From Runella defluvii (GTDB lineage Bacteria > Bacteroidota > Bacteroidia > Cytophagales > Spirosomataceae): DNA of 64,000 nt. Numbering within the stretch: position 1 is the stretch's first letter; every line of letters begins with the position of its first letter. Positions 44,882-53,460 of the stretch are shown here, piece after piece. The translations under genes were made by a program, and so were the position numbers. The DNA lies in the NCBI RefSeq assembly GCF_014195535.1, contig NZ_JACIBY010000001.1, positions 62,001 through 126,000 on the forward strand. The letters are read 5' to 3'. The notes under the pieces were generated by a model. That model was not told the origin of the DNA and did no database searches. It saw only the letters and a list, made by a program, of their open reading frames with translations.

Positions 44882-46249
44882 ATGAATAATTTTACGCTCA
44901 ATCGTCGTCGATTTCTTCAAGGGACTTCGGCTTCTATAGCATTATCCACCCTAGATGCTAGTGGTTTAAATGTGAATAATCCTGCCAAAACGTACCGCGT
45001 TGCCTTGATTGGAACGGGCTGGTACGGAAAAAGTGATTTGTTCCGCCTTATTCAAGTGGCTTCGGTAGAGGTAGTAGCCCTTTGTGATGTGGACAAAAAC
45101 ATGCTTGAAGCCGCTGGGAAGCTGGTAAGCCAACGCCAGAAATCAGGCAAAGTGCCCCTTTTGTACGGCGATTACCGCAAAATGCTCGCCGAAAACAAAC
45201 TCGATATTGTGCTGATTGGCAGTCCTGACCACTGGCATGCCATGCAAGCGATTGACGCCGTTAAGGCGGGAGCGCACGTGTATGTACAAAAGCCGATTAG
45301 TGTCGATGTAATGGAAGGTGAAGCGATGGTAGCGGCTGCTCGTAAGTACAAGCGAGTGGTACAAGTAGGCACTCAGCGAAAAAGTACGCCGCACTTGATT
45401 GAGGCCAAAAAGAACATTGTAGATGCAGGTTTGTTGGGGAAAATATCGCACGTAGAAATGTGCTGTTATTATCACATGCGCAACAACGGAAATCCACCTG
45501 TACAAGCCGTTCCTGACTTCTTTGATTACGAAATGTGGACAGGCCCCGCGCCAATGCGTCCGTACGATGGTTTGCCGCACATTCGCTGGTGGCGGACGTT
45601 TAAAGAATACGGAAATGGCATCATGGGCGATATGTGTATTCACATGTTTGATACCGTGCGATGGATGTTGCATTTGGGCTGGCCTAAGCGCATTACATCG
45701 TCGGGGGGAATTTATGTGCAAAAAGAAGGTAAATCAAATATTTCAGATACGCAGTCGGCGATTTTTGAGTACGACGAACTGAACTGTGTATGGCAACACC
45801 GCACGTGGGGAACACCCAATAATCCCGATTATCCGTGGTCGTTTACGCTCTACGGCGAAAAAGGGACGCTTTGGGCAAGTACGATGGCGTATGATTTTAT
45901 TCCACAAGGAAAGGGTGAAAAGATTCATAAAGATGTGGTGTATGAAAAAGAAAAATACCCCGAAGATTTGACCGAAGAACGCATTGAGCTAAATGCCGCC
46001 CCTGCGACGCGCTTGCACATGCTCGATTTTATTGCGGCTATTGAAAATAATTCGCGCCCAGTGGCAGATATTGAAGAAGGACACATTTCGACGGCTAGTT
46101 GTATTCTTGCCAATATGTCGATGGAATTAGGGCGTCCTTTGGTATATGATCCTAAAAAACGGGTGGTTGTAGGTGATGCCGAAGCAACAAAAAAATTGGT
46201 TCGCCCCTACCGAGGCTCATGGGTGCATCCAGACCCCAATCTAGTCTAA
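44882..46249 (+). CDS. Tat-exported Gfo/Idh/MocA oxidoreductase
   Basis: A 455-residue NAD(P)-dependent sugar oxidoreductase homologue. The start at 44882 gives the Tat signal MNNFTLNRRRFLQGTSASIA at the N-terminus; upstream in-frame codons from 44795 add 29 residues with no signal character. The Rossmann motif is ALIGTGWYGKSDL; VALCDVD and GSPDHWHAMQAIDAVKAGAH follow; YVQKPIS stands in place of the usual EKP motif. Bacterial Tat-exported members are common in Bacteroidota and act on sugars in the periplasm. Ends at a terminator. A paralogue lies at 57443-58747. Substrate unknown. Confidence 0.9.
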   Translation: MNNFTLNRRRFLQGTSASIALSTLDASGLNVNNPAKTYRVALIGTGWYGKSDLFRLIQVASVEVVALCDVDKNMLEAAGKLVSQRQKSGKVPLLYGDYRKMLAENKLDIVLIGSPDHWHAMQAIDAVKAGAHVYVQKPISVDVMEGEAMVAAARKYKRVVQVGTQRKSTPHLIEAKKNIVDAGLLGKISHVEMCCYYHMRNNGNPPVQAVPDFFDYEMWTGPAPMRPYDGLPHIRWWRTFKEYGNGIMGDMCIHMFDTVRWMLHLGWPKRITSSGGIYVQKEGKSNISDTQSAIFEYDELNCVWQHRTWGTPNNPDYPWSFTLYGEKGTLWASTMAYDFIPQGKGEKIHKDVVYEKEKYPEDLTEERIELNAAPATRLHMLDFIAAIENNSRPVADIEEGHISTASCILANMSMELGRPLVYDPKKRVVVGDAEATKKLVRPYRGSWVHPDPNLV

Positions 46250-46273
46250 AAACAAGGCGAAAAACAAGGTTTT

Positions 46274-46296
46274 AGGAGCAGAAATGCTCCTTTTTC
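46274..46296 (+). terminator. Terminator after Gfo/Idh/MocA gene
   Basis: AGGAGCA, GAAA tetraloop, TGCTCCT (46274-46291) followed by T-rich sequence: a compact intrinsic terminator. Confidence 0.85.
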
Positions 46297-46420
46297 ATTT
46301 TTAAATTAAGGTTAAAAATATCCCTATGCGACGATAACAGGAAGGTAGATTCGAAAATTTTGTGTTTATTTAGGGGATTTTTAATGCCCTTTTAATCTAG
46401 CAGCGTCACTTTACCCCATT

Positions 46421-46786
46421 ATGCCCCAATTGATAGATTTAAGTACCTTCGGAGAAGATGAAGGGAAATTGACTGTTTTTGAGAAAATTTTACCAGGAGA
46501 TATAAAACGAGCTTTTTATATTTACGGGGTTCCTTATGGCCAAGAGCGTGCAAAACATGGCCATTTTACAGCGACAAATGCTTTAATAATAGTGGCAGGG
46601 AGTTGTCGGGTTCAGGTTAGTCACAGTGGACAGGAAGATACATATATTCTTAATTCGCCTTCGCAAGCACTCATTTTACATCCAGGAGATTGGCATATTA
46701 TGGATCAATTTACGCCAGATGCGGTACTGTTGGTGATGTCAAATCAATACTACGATAAGAACGACTATTTCTTTGAAAAACCATGA
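46421..46786 (+). CDS. FdtA/WxcM-type cupin sugar ketoisomerase
   Basis: A 121-residue cupin related to TDP-4-oxo-6-deoxy-D-glucose 3,4-oxoisomerases (FdtA/QdtA). Visible features are [18 protein letters not shown] with the conserved arginine and histidines, the beta-barrel [11 protein letters not shown] and [14 protein letters not shown]. The enzyme makes 3-keto sugars for transamination. The aminotransferase gene follows with a 4-bp ATGA overlap, the classic pairing for 3-amino-3,6-dideoxyhexose (Fuc3N/Qui3N) synthesis. It is the first gene of a five-gene surface-sugar operon. Confidence 0.88.
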   Translation: MPQLIDLSTFGEDEGKLTVFEKILPGDIKRAFYIYGVPYGQERAKHGHFTATNALIIVAGSCRVQVSHSGQEDTYILNSPSQALILHPGDWHIMDQFTPDAVLLVMSNQYYDKNDYFFEKP

Positions 46787-47910
46787 TACTTCATCTTGAT
46801 CTTAAACGTACAAATCAGCCGTATCAGGCTGAAATAGCGGAAGCGATGCAACGCGTGGCGGAGTCAGGATGGTACGTTCTGGGAAAAGAAGTAGCGTCGT
46901 TTGAAGAAAATTGGGCGGCGTACTGTGGAGCGTCTCATTGTTTGGGAGTTGCCAACGGACTCAATGCCTTAGAACTTATTTTTAAAGCTTTTGATTTTCC
47001 AGCAGGAAGTGAAGTAATCGTTCCTGCCAATACTTATATTGCTTCCATTCTTTCGGTTACTTCTTTGGGTTTAACTCCGATTTGGGTAGAACCAGACCCC
47101 AAGACGTTCAACATTGACCCACGTAAGATTGAAGAAAAAATTACGCCTCGTACCAAAGCCATTTTAGCCGTACATCTCTACGGAAAATGCTGTGATATGA
47201 AACCCATTTGGGCCATTGCGCGCAAATACAGCTTGAAGATTGTGGAAGATGCAGCGCAAGCACACGGGGCTACCTATCAGGGGCACAAAGCGGGGAATTT
47301 GTCGGATGCGGCAGCCTTCAGTTTTTATCCTACCAAAAATTTGGGAGCACTCGGCGATGCGGGGGCGATTACAACCAACGATGCTGACTTGGCCCGCAAA
47401 ATTGCCAGCTTGCGTAATTATGGTTCCACTATCAAGTACTACAACGACCACGTAGGAACCAATAGTCGTTTGGACGAATTGCAAGCGGCGATTTTGAACG
47501 TGAAATTGAAATATTTAGAAACGGAAAATCAGCGCCGCCGCGAACTAGCACGTTTTTATTTGTCTGAAATAAAGCATCCTGATTTGGTGCTTCCGAGCCT
47601 CAAAACGCTTTACGAGGATGCGTGGCATTTGTTTGTGGTTCGCCACCCCAAACGGGAACAATTCATTGATTATTTGATGGAAAATGGCATTCAAGCCACG
47701 GTGCATTATCCCGTTCCGCCGCACAAACAAAAAGCCTATTCGGAATACAATCATTTGAGTTTGCCCATTTCGGAACAGATTCACAATGAAGTGATTAGTC
47801 TTCCTTTGAACCCTTCGCTAACCGACGAAGAGGCGCGCCATATTGTTCAAGTCATCAACCAATCTGTCTATCAACCCCATGCTGCTGTCGGTTATCATTC
47901 CCGTCTATAA
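46783..47910 (+). CDS. DegT/DnrJ/EryC1-family sugar aminotransferase (FdtB-like)
   Basis: A 375-residue PLP enzyme. The PLP lysine is K185 in [15 protein letters not shown]; the GANGL-type start ([14 protein letters not shown]) and [20 protein letters not shown] fit the family. Coupled by ATGA overlap to the cupin ketoisomerase, it should transfer an amino group to the 3-keto position of a dTDP-6-deoxyhexose. Its C-terminus overlaps the next gene by 32 bp in another frame. Fully canonical length. Confidence 0.92.
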   Translation: MILHLDLKRTNQPYQAEIAEAMQRVAESGWYVLGKEVASFEENWAAYCGASHCLGVANGLNALELIFKAFDFPAGSEVIVPANTYIASILSVTSLGLTPIWVEPDPKTFNIDPRKIEEKITPRTKAILAVHLYGKCCDMKPIWAIARKYSLKIVEDAAQAHGATYQGHKAGNLSDAAAFSFYPTKNLGALGDAGAITTNDADLARKIASLRNYGSTIKYYNDHVGTNSRLDELQAAILNVKLKYLETENQRRRELARFYLSEIKHPDLVLPSLKTLYEDAWHLFVVRHPKREQFIDYLMENGIQATVHYPVPPHKQKAYSEYNHLSLPISEQIHNEVISLPLNPSLTDEEARHIVQVINQSVYQPHAAVGYHSRL

Positions 47911-48811
47911 CAGCGAACAGACGATTAATCGACTCGTTGAGCATGTACTGGAAACGCTGAACCGAACCACCCTCGAAATCGTGTTGGTCAACGACGGTAG
48001 TCGCGACCGTTCGGAGCAAGTATGCACGGAATTAGCCAAGCGTTTTTCGGAAGTAAAATTTATTTCATTGCGTCGTAATTCGGGCGAGTTTAACGCCGTC
48101 ATGTGCGGTTTGAACCATGCTTCGGGCGATTATTGTGTGATGATTGACGACGATTTTCAGAATCCTCCTACCGAAATTTTAAAACTCGTTGAAACGGCTC
48201 AACAGGGTGATTACGACGTGGTATATTCATTTTATGCCACCAAAAAACACTCCTGGTTTCGAAATTTTGGCAGTTGGCTGGTCAACCGTGTGACTACGTG
48301 GTTACTCGAAAAACCCAACGATTTGTACTTGTCGAGTTTCAAGTTGATTAATCAAGCTGTCGTTCAAGAAATTATCAAATACAAAGGCCCGTATCCGTAC
48401 CTCGACGGCCTGATTTTTAGAGTCACCCGCAACGTGGGACGCGTGCAGGTGTCGCACAATGCCCGCGAAGAAGGGGAGTCGGGCTATACGTTGCGCAAGC
48501 TTACGTCGCTCTTTATGACGATTTTGTTTGGGTATTCGCTCAAACCTTTGCGGTTGTTGACGGCCACGGGTTTGGCCTTTTCGGGTTTCTCACTATTGGC
48601 AGTGTTGATAGACTTGGTGTTGTACGCCATTCATTCTGAGTTTTTTATCCTCAATTCGGTACTCATTCTGCTTACTTTTTTTAGTGGATTGATTTTGACC
48701 TGTTTAGGAATTGTGGGGGAATACATTGGTCGTATTTTTATGACCCAAAGCGGTTTGCCACAGTACGTGGAAAAAATGGTGGTTACAAAGGAGCCGCAAA
48801 TAAAAAAATAA
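47879..48811 (+). CDS. GT2 polyprenyl-phosphate glycosyltransferase
   Basis: A 310-residue membrane-associated glycosyltransferase of the dolichol-phosphate-mannose/ArnC type. The start at 47879 ([20 protein letters not shown]) gives the family N-terminus; an upstream in-frame ATG at 47843 is deeper in the aminotransferase gene. Nucleotide-sugar motifs are [12 protein letters not shown] and [10 protein letters not shown]. Two C-terminal membrane helices (about 225-295) anchor it. It should load a sugar, plausibly the amino sugar made upstream, onto undecaprenyl phosphate. The next genes supply a methyltransferase and a GT-C-like protein. Confidence 0.88.
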   Translation: MLLSVIIPVYNSEQTINRLVEHVLETLNRTTLEIVLVNDGSRDRSEQVCTELAKRFSEVKFISLRRNSGEFNAVMCGLNHASGDYCVMIDDDFQNPPTEILKLVETAQQGDYDVVYSFYATKKHSWFRNFGSWLVNRVTTWLLEKPNDLYLSSFKLINQAVVQEIIKYKGPYPYLDGLIFRVTRNVGRVQVSHNAREEGESGYTLRKLTSLFMTILFGYSLKPLRLLTATGLAFSGFSLLAVLIDLVLYAIHSEFFILNSVLILLTFFSGLILTCLGIVGEYIGRIFMTQSGLPQYVEKMVVTKEPQIKK

Positions 48812-48831
48812 GAATTTTTAACGCGATTGCG

Positions 48832-49602
48832 ATGATAGGTAAACAGGACGAATACGAACGGATGTTCAACGCTGAACGCCAATTGTGGTGGTACAAAGTG
48901 CTGCACCAGAAGGCAACCGAGCGTATCAAACAACATTTTACGAACCCAACAAACCTTACGATTTTGGACGCAGGATGCGGAACAGGCGGAATGTTGATTC
49001 ATTTAAAAGAACAAGGTTTTAAGGCCATCGAAGGGTTTGATTATTCGGAAGATGGCGTCAAGTTTTCGCAGTCGCGCGGCTTGGATGTGACGTATTTTGA
49101 CCTAACCAAAATTGCCGCTTATAAACCCGAAAAAAAGTTTGACGTTATTATCTGCAATGACGTTTTTACGTATTTTTCGGATGAAGTTATTGTGGATGTT
49201 TTAACCGCTATTAAGGCCAAATTGGCCCCAAACGGCATTTTTATTACCAATAATAATGCCCACGCTGCTTTTGCGGGAGTACACGATGTGGTGGTGGGAG
49301 GACAAAAAAGATTTGTCAAAGAAGACATGCAAAGGTTGGCAAAAGCCGCCGATTTGGAAGTGACCTACGCCACCTACTGGAGTTTCTTTTTATCGCCACT
49401 CATCATGGCCGTACGGGCATGGCAACGATTTCAGATGAAACGGGGGTGGATTGACCTCAGTAAAGAGTCGTCTGATGTGGCAGTTCCGCCGTCTTTCATC
49501 AATACTACACTGTATTGGTTGGTAAAAATCGAAGAAAGTATCATTGGCAAAGGCCCTTTCGGAAGTTCGGTTTTTGTGACAATGGCTCCTAAGAACGTAT
49601 GA
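48832..49602 (+). CDS. Class I SAM methyltransferase of the surface-sugar operon
   Basis: A 256-residue Methyltransf_12/23-type protein. SAM motif ILDAGCGTGGMLIHLKEQGF, acidic FDYSEDGVKF, then FDVIICNDVFTYF. It starts MIGKQDEYERMFNAERQLWW, a pattern common to polysaccharide-locus methyltransferases. The C-terminal hydrophobic region (about 180-215) may touch the membrane. It overlaps the next gene by 4 bp. Probably methylates a sugar or lipid-linked intermediate; exact target unknown. Confidence 0.85.
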   Translation: MIGKQDEYERMFNAERQLWWYKVLHQKATERIKQHFTNPTNLTILDAGCGTGGMLIHLKEQGFKAIEGFDYSEDGVKFSQSRGLDVTYFDLTKIAAYKPEKKFDVIICNDVFTYFSDEVIVDVLTAIKAKLAPNGIFITNNNAHAAFAGVHDVVVGGQKRFVKEDMQRLAKAADLEVTYATYWSFFLSPLIMAVRAWQRFQMKRGWIDLSKESSDVAVPPSFINTTLYWLVKIEESIIGKGPFGSSVFVTMAPKNV

Positions 49603-51140
49603 CAATAAAACGCGCTGAAACTTGGTGGAATGCCCTCTTCGTCAGTAGTTTACTCGTGTTGATAGCCATTAGGTGGTTTTATCAAATTCCAACCGAATTG
49701 GATGTAGATACGAGTACCTGGATTAGTTCGGCCATCAGTACAGCGCACGCTGACCGCCCGCTTTGGACTTTACTCAATTACTCCGACAGCCGCCCACTCA
49801 CGGTACTTCCTTTGGCGGTGGCCGAAATGGCAGGAATCAACGTAGATTGGGCACTGGCCGACGGGATTGGGGTCATCCTCTGGGTCGCGACGCTGACGTT
49901 TGTTTTTCTGATTTTCAAAAATTGGTTTTCTTCGGCACGGTCATTTTTGTTTACCGTTCCTCTGCTTCTCTTCCAAGCATTTCACTTGTGGCCTGGTTTT
50001 ATGACCTACAATTCAGAACACGTTTGTATTCTGATGCTGACGGTGGGCTTTTGGGCGGTTATCAAACTGAAAGACAGCGCTTATCCTTCGTGGTGCTTTT
50101 TTCTTTTGGGGTTGTGGCTGGGACTTTTGCCTTTTGCCAAGTTTCAAACCATTCCGATGGGGTTGGTTTTGGCGCTTTTCCTCGTTTTTTTTCTATTCAA
50201 AACCCAACAATGGAAACGCCTTTTGGCGCTGATAGGAGGCGGAATTTTGCCTGTTTTGTTAGTAAACGGGTATTATTATCATTACGACCAACTGGAAACA
50301 TTCTGGAATGATTATTTCTGGAGTTATTATTACTACTCATTTTCTACCGTACATTCAAAACTAGAAACCAGCAACCGTTTCAGTCCACTTACCATTGGGC
50401 GATTTGTGTTTCAGCCTGCGGCTACCCGTGTTTTTTGGGCGGTACAAGTTGTATTAATTTTGACAGGGGTTGTTCAGTTTTTACGATTTCCTTCGCGCCC
50501 CGTGGCGGTTTCTCGCTCCGTGATTGGCCTTTCGGTAGCAGTTGCTTTGGTAAGTTTGTACGCCGTTTTACAAGCAGGAAACCCGTTTGACCATTATTTA
50601 TTGTTTTTGTTTGTTCCTTCGGCCGTGTTGGCGGGTTTTTGCTCGCTGTACTTTTCGCCAAAAATGTTTTCTAGCTTGTGGACAATTGCCCTTTTGGCAA
50701 TCGCTTTGGAAGGTGCCAGAAATGTGGTGAATTTTCCTCTTGGAACTATCCCGAAATTGCCTAAGTCAGACGTACTAATCCGTAAGGCAATACGCGCGCA
50801 CATTGGCCCCAACGAGACAATGACAATTTGGGGATATGCCGACCGTTTTTTTGTGTATGAACATTTGCCAGCGGGTAACCGCCTTCCGCACTCGTACTGG
50901 ATTTATACCAAAAGCCCCTTGCAAACCCACCGTCAACGCGAATTGATTGATGATTTAGACCAAAATAAACCTGCGTTATTTATGGATGCCATGGTGGCTC
51001 CCGTGTCAACCATTTATGTTCCTGACAATGTGAACTACCGCCACGAAAAATTTCCAATCATCGCAAAATATGTTCGGGAGCATTATACGTTGGTAGATGT
51101 AGTGAAAGGCGCTCGCTTTTACCGACGAAAAAAAGAGTAA
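49599..51140 (+). CDS. Multi-pass membrane protein, GT-C glycosyltransferase-like
   Basis: A 513-residue integral membrane protein with about ten helices between 15 and 385, then a soluble C-terminal part (about 390-513). The first periplasmic loop carries an acidic stretch (PTELDVDTSTWISSA) of the type that holds catalytic aspartate/glutamate in GT-C enzymes. With the GT2 that makes lipid-linked sugar, it could transfer the sugar to a periplasmic acceptor. It lacks a clear match to a named family, so the GT-C role is inferred from topology and operon. No downstream gene is coupled. Confidence 0.65.
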   Translation: MTIKRAETWWNALFVSSLLVLIAIRWFYQIPTELDVDTSTWISSAISTAHADRPLWTLLNYSDSRPLTVLPLAVAEMAGINVDWALADGIGVILWVATLTFVFLIFKNWFSSARSFLFTVPLLLFQAFHLWPGFMTYNSEHVCILMLTVGFWAVIKLKDSAYPSWCFFLLGLWLGLLPFAKFQTIPMGLVLALFLVFFLFKTQQWKRLLALIGGGILPVLLVNGYYYHYDQLETFWNDYFWSYYYYSFSTVHSKLETSNRFSPLTIGRFVFQPAATRVFWAVQVVLILTGVVQFLRFPSRPVAVSRSVIGLSVAVALVSLYAVLQAGNPFDHYLLFLFVPSAVLAGFCSLYFSPKMFSSLWTIALLAIALEGARNVVNFPLGTIPKLPKSDVLIRKAIRAHIGPNETMTIWGYADRFFVYEHLPAGNRLPHSYWIYTKSPLQTHRQRELIDDLDQNKPALFMDAMVAPVSTIYVPDNVNYRHEKFPIIAKYVREHYTLVDVVKGARFYRRKKE

Positions 51141-51188
51141 ATTTTGGTTCTGAGCAGTATATCAGCGAGAGAGTGTCAAGCGCTTCAT

Positions 51189-51196
51189 TAAATTTG
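51189..51196 (+). promoter_or_regulatory. Candidate -7 box for M42 peptidase gene
   Basis: TAAATTTG fits TAnnTTTG; it lies 12 bp before the first in-frame ATG (51208) and 42 bp before the preferred start at 51238, which fits a normal leader only for the latter. Confidence 0.45.
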
Positions 51197-51237
51197 TATT
51201 TATAAAAATGAGTAGTGAGTTAAATAACAAAAACATC

Positions 51238-52308
51238 ATGTCAGACAAAAGCACCGAATTCCTTTATAATTACTTAAACAACGCTTCTCCGACGGGTTTT
51301 GAATCGTCGGGACAACAAATTTGGCTGGATTATTTGAAGCCTTACATCGACGATTACCTCGTGGACACATACGGAACGGCCGTGGGTATAATCAATCCCG
51401 ACCAGCCGTATAAAGTGGTGATTGAAGCACACTCGGACGAGATTTCTTGGTTTGTCAATTACATCTCGGAAGATGGCTACATCTACGTTATCCGCAACGG
51501 TGGTTCGGATGCGCTGATTGCGCCGTCGATGCGAGTCAATTTGCACACAAAAAAGGGGACGGTCAAAGGAGTTTTTGGATGGCCTGCCATTCACGTGCGC
51601 GACCTTGCCAAAGAGGCTGCTCCCAAAGTGGCTGATTTGACGATTGACGTAGGCGCCAGCAGCAAAAAAGAAGTAGAAGAAATGGGTATCCACGTGGGTA
51701 CGGTTGCTACGTTTTCGGACGGGCTGTTTGAAATGAACAATCGCTACTACGTAGGACGTGCCCTAGACAACCGCATGGGTGGATTTATGATTGCAGAAGT
51801 GGCGCGTCGTTTGAAAGAAAATAACGTTCAACTTCCTTTTACGCTCTACATCGTCAATGCTGTTCAAGAAGAGATTGGGCTGCGCGGAGCCGAGATGATT
51901 GTGCGCCGTCTGAAACCCGACTTGGCTATTTGTACCGACGTAACGCACGATACGCAGTCGCCGATGTACAAGAAAAAAGAACAAGGGGACATGAAGTGCG
52001 GCGGCGGACCCGTATTGTGCTACGGCCCTGCGGTGCAAAACAACGTGTTGGACATGATGATTGGAGTAGCGGAAGACAAAAAGATTCCGTTCCAACGCCA
52101 AGCAGTAAGCCGCTCGACGGGCACGGACACTGATGCTTTTGCCTACGCAACCGAAGGAGTTGCTTCAGCTTTAATTTCATTGCCATTGAAATACATGCAC
52201 ACCACTGTTGAAACTGTTCACAAAGATGACGTGCAAAATGTAATCAACCTCATGTATGAGGTGCTCGTTCAACTCAAAGGAAACGAGGATTTTAGATATA
52301 TTAAATAA
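51238..52308 (+). CDS. M42-family aminopeptidase
   Basis: A 356-residue co-catalytic metallopeptidase of the M42 (glutamyl aminopeptidase/TET) family, usually a dodecameric cytosolic particle that trims peptides. Metal and catalytic residues are visible: IEAHSDEISW, GRALDNRMGG (bridging Asp), AVQEEIGLRGAEM (base Glu pair), CTDVTHDT and the last histidine in LKYMHTTVETVHKDD. Start: 51238 (MSDKSTEFLYNYLNNASPTG) matches the family; an ATG at 51208 adds ten residues and lies nearly on the -7 box. Confidence 0.94.
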   Translation: MSDKSTEFLYNYLNNASPTGFESSGQQIWLDYLKPYIDDYLVDTYGTAVGIINPDQPYKVVIEAHSDEISWFVNYISEDGYIYVIRNGGSDALIAPSMRVNLHTKKGTVKGVFGWPAIHVRDLAKEAAPKVADLTIDVGASSKKEVEEMGIHVGTVATFSDGLFEMNNRYYVGRALDNRMGGFMIAEVARRLKENNVQLPFTLYIVNAVQEEIGLRGAEMIVRRLKPDLAICTDVTHDTQSPMYKKKEQGDMKCGGGPVLCYGPAVQNNVLDMMIGVAEDKKIPFQRQAVSRSTGTDTDAFAYATEGVASALISLPLKYMHTTVETVHKDDVQNVINLMYEVLVQLKGNEDFRYIK

Positions 52309-52317
52309 GAAATGTAC

Positions 52318-52524
52318 TGCGGTTGTGAGCAACCGCAGGCACGCACTATTAGTGTACTAGTAGTTTATTTCGCTTCGGCGAAGCATGACTTGTTGGTTTT
52401 TGTTATGCTTCTCCGAAGCTAGTGTTTTCGACGCGTATCTTTCAGCAACAGGGTTTTGAGAAACCCTGTTGCGGTTAGGAGTAACCGCAGGCACGGCAGG
52501 TACGAGCCTCGCGTCTGCGACGCG
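52318..52524. repeat. Array of mini-hairpins downstream of M42 gene
   Basis: Six short palindromes in 207 bp. TGCGGTTG-TGAG-CAACCGCA (52318-52337), GCTTC-GGC-GAAGC (52372-52384), GCTTC-TCC-GAAGC (52407-52419), a 12-bp stem with TGAG loop (52445-52472), TGCGGTTA-GGAG-TAACCGCA (52470-52489) and CGCGTC-TGC-GACGCG (52510-52524). The last 88 nt (52436-52523) are a direct repeat of 53371-53458 with two mismatches. Confidence 0.9.
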
Positions 52525-52602
52525 TATTTTTTTAGCCACAGAGGCGTAGGTAACGACACCTCAAGCCTTTGTGATTTTCCAAAATTTTTGTAAATTCACA
52601 AA

Positions 52603-53130
52603 GTGAAAAAGGGAAAAGAAATATTATTAGACTTTTTTGTGGATAGGTTGACAAACTCTATTCAAAATACTATTTCAGGAGATAGCTTCTCTACTGAAGT
52701 CTCCCGATTTACACTCAAAGATAGTAAACGAACTACCAAGAAGAATGGTTGGAACTTCAATTGGAAAGTAGAATTAAACGACGATGTTAATGAAGTTTAC
52801 AAACTAACGATTGTAAATAATCCTGATATTATTCAGGGAGTTTTGAGTGTTCGTAAAGAAAGGGACCATATTTTCATGAACTTGCTTGAGAACGCACCTT
52901 TTAACATTGGACAAAATAAGCTCTACGAGGGCGTTGCAGGAAACCTCGTTGCTTATGCCTGTAAACTTTCTTTTCAATACGGTTTTGATGGGTTCGTAGT
53001 GTTTACAGCCAAGACTAAACTAATAGCCCATTATGAAACTTCCTTGGGGGCTACTCACATTGGTGGACATCGAATGATTATTGAAACCCACGCAGCAAGA
53101 TTTTTAGTCGAAAAATATTTTAAAACGTAA
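52603..53130 (+). CDS. GNAT-like acyltransferase, possible toxin
   Basis: A 175-residue protein starting at GTG. The second half has a GNAT-like arrangement: NKLYEGVAGNLVAYACKLSF (pyrophosphate-loop and helix region), then FDGFVVFTAKTKLIAHYETS followed by LGA, similar to the YEKLGF-type end of the acetyl-CoA site, and RMIIETHAARFLVEKYF. The standard Q/RxxGxG/A loop is degenerate (EGVAGN). A 52-residue protein follows 4 bp downstream, an arrangement like type II toxin-antitoxin pairs with GNAT toxins. The pair lies between two 88-nt direct repeats, and its AT-richer codon use differs from the flanking M42 and DUF885 genes. Family is moderately sure; toxin role is inference. Confidence 0.65.
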   Translation: MKKGKEILLDFFVDRLTNSIQNTISGDSFSTEVSRFTLKDSKRTTKKNGWNFNWKVELNDDVNEVYKLTIVNNPDIIQGVLSVRKERDHIFMNLLENAPFNIGQNKLYEGVAGNLVAYACKLSFQYGFDGFVVFTAKTKLIAHYETSLGATHIGGHRMIIETHAARFLVEKYFKT

Positions 53131-53134
53131 CTCT

Positions 53135-53293
53135 ATGGGATTTATAAAAGAACCAAAGGGTGTTGACTTTATTATTCAAAGTAAACCCTTGACCGATAAA
53201 GACAGGCAAGACATCAGTAAACATATTGCAGACTATAAAGAGAAGTGCGCTAAAAAGTTGGTTGTCAGGACGAAAGCAAAACAGCCAGCCTAA
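53135..53293 (+). CDS. Small basic protein paired with GNAT-like gene
   Basis: A 52-residue protein beginning MGFIKEPKGVDFIIQSKPLT, then an amphipathic helix (DKDRQDISKHIADYKEKCAK) and a basic tail. It is coupled to the upstream GNAT-like gene with a 4-bp spacer. The KEPxGVDF and PLT-DKD-R-IS-I-YK pattern resembles small Bacteroidota proteins I associate with this partner, but no named domain is recognised. It could be the antitoxin or a partner subunit. It is too short for an enzyme. Confidence 0.65.
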   Translation: MGFIKEPKGVDFIIQSKPLTDKDRQDISKHIADYKEKCAKKLVVRTKAKQPA

Positions 53294-53370
53294 AATAGAC
53301 AACTTCAGAATAAATGCTTCTGTCCCCGAACTGCGATTCGGGGGCAACATGGTCTAGCGATTCCGAAGCA

Positions 53371-53458
53371 TATCTTTCAGCAAAAAGGTTTTGAGAAACC
53401 CTGTTGCGGTTAGGAGTAACCGCAGGCACGGCAGGTACGAGCCTCGCGTCTGCGACGC
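53371..53458. repeat. 88-nt direct repeat, second copy
   Basis: Same length as 52436-52523 and identical except for two bases in the left arm of the TGAG hairpin. It ends 2 bp before the stop codon of the dehydrogenase-like gene. With the first copy it brackets the GNAT-like gene pair. Confidence 0.92.
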
Positions 53459-53460
53459 CA

